Of a DNA stretch of 6,952 bases, positions 6,353 through 6,952 are shown piece after piece; the first letter of the stretch is position 1, and each line of letters opens with the position of its first letter. The notes under the pieces are model-generated. The model was not told the origin of the DNA. It ran no database searches and saw only the letters and a program-made list of their open reading frames with translations. Both the position numbers and the translations under genes were made by a program. This stretch comes from Proteobacteria bacterium UBA4656 (GTDB lineage Bacteria; Pseudomonadota; Gammaproteobacteria; Xanthomonadales; Ahniellaceae), in NCBI GenBank assembly GCA_002405525.1, contig DHLY01000092.1, positions 1 through 6,952 on the forward strand, read 5' to 3'.

Positions 6353-6947
6353 GATGATAGCCGTCCAGTGCACCACCGGCAGGTCGAGGCCCGCCTCCGT
6401 CAGGCCGGCGCGCAGACGGATGCGGCAGCCACTGTCGGTGGTGGCCACGATCGTGGCGCAACTGGCGGCGATCTGGGCCACGCGGTGCCGGCGCACTGCT
6501 GCGGCGGTTTCCGGATCGGCCATGAACTGCAGCGCACCCGGCGCCGCAGCATCACGCCCCGTCCTCCAGCTCGACCAGGGTGAATCCGCGGGTCGCTCGC
6601 AGGGCGGCGCGCGTGCGATGCAGTTGCTGCGCGTACTGAACCTGCGACGGGCACGCCGCTTCGCAGCGTCCGCAGTCGACGCGGGACGCGAGATCAGCAA
6701 GCGTCGCCGGCGTCGCTGCACCAGGGCCGGTGACGAGCGTTCGCATGGCGGCGATGCGACCGCGCGGCGAGCGCCCCTCGGCGACGCTCGCCGCATAGGT
6801 CGGGCAGGATGGAAGACACATTCCGCACGGGTCTGCGAACGTTGCGATCGCATCGGAGTCCGCTGCTCGCCTGGTGCCGCCCATGGGGCCAACGTCGCAG
6901 ACCGGCGCCTTTCGCGCGGCCACTCTGCCCCCGCCGTACATTTCCAT
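6353..6947 (-). pseudogene. Remnant of a GlcF-like iron-sulfur protein (glycolate oxidase subunit family)
   Basis: Intact GlcF-like proteins (about 400 aa) have two ferredoxin-type cluster motifs followed by two CCG domains and pass electrons from a flavin oxidase. Here an open frame (6947 to stop 6552-6554, 131 codons) holds CGMCLPSCPTY (41-51), SPRGRI (60-65) and CGRCEAACPSQV (92-103). It then jumps straight to GFTLVELEDG, which matches the sequence just before the second CCG motif in E. coli GlcF. About 200 residues are therefore missing. In the same frame a TGA follows, then codons for CCGAG (6537-6551). After a one-base shift near 6536 the frame continues as ALQFMADPET to VVHWTAII (6353-6535), the normal C-terminal end of GlcF. 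Each cluster motif also lacks its first Cys (Ala38, Arg89). The 5' end may lie beyond the window; ATG 6947 and ATG 6884 are both possible starts. A short functional product is possible but less likely. Confidence 0.72.
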
Positions 6948-6952
6948 GAGCT

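Noticed and set aside
1..6952. CRISPR array, insertion sequence, tRNA/rRNA, prophage or defence system
   Set aside because: I see no repeat-spacer series, transposase, integrase, cloverleaf or attachment-site repeat. Composition is even and all intact genes are housekeeping or common families.

Overview
The window is about 70% G+C and gene-dense. It reads as chromosomal housekeeping DNA of a gammaproteobacterium of the Xanthomonadales/Lysobacterales type. The main evidence is a CRP-family regulator that closely resembles Xanthomonas Clp, divergent from speD, with coq7 and a monofunctional trpC nearby. I assign the order from remembered protein sequences, not from a database search.

Left part (1-3282, + strand): a compact tryptophan operon segment. 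It holds the 3' end of trpG, then trpD, a small ABM-like (antibiotic biosynthesis monooxygenase fold) gene, trpC and a HAD phosphatase that resembles PgpC. From trpD onward each gene overlaps the next by exactly 4 nt (GTGA, ATGA, GTGA), so the four reading frames are probably translationally coupled. The two non-trp genes are thus tied to tryptophan synthesis, or simply share its expression. TrpC carries no TrpF domain, so the isomerase must be encoded elsewhere.

Middle (3290-4683): a GNAT acetyltransferase lies 5 nt downstream of clp on the - strand and converges on the trp operon with a 7-nt gap. The 216-nt clp/speD intergenic region holds a good sigma70-type promoter for clp (TTGAAT-17-TATAAG) and a weaker one for speD (TTGTGC-16-GATAAT).

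Right part (4684-6952): speD (S-adenosylmethionine decarboxylase, polyamine synthesis) converges on coq7 (ubiquinone hydroxylase). Their 213-nt spacer carries two perfect hairpins, one of which overlaps the coq7 stop codon. Upstream of coq7, on the same strand, is what looks like a decayed glycolate-oxidase iron-sulfur subunit (GlcF-like) gene. Its N-terminal iron-sulfur region is joined directly to the final CCG domain; a TGA and a +1 frameshift interrupt it, and each cluster motif lacks its first cysteine.

I see no mobile element, CRISPR array, tRNA, rRNA or new defence or biosynthetic system. The observations most worth follow-up are the GlcF remnant, the passenger genes in the trp operon and the ligand-pocket change in Clp.
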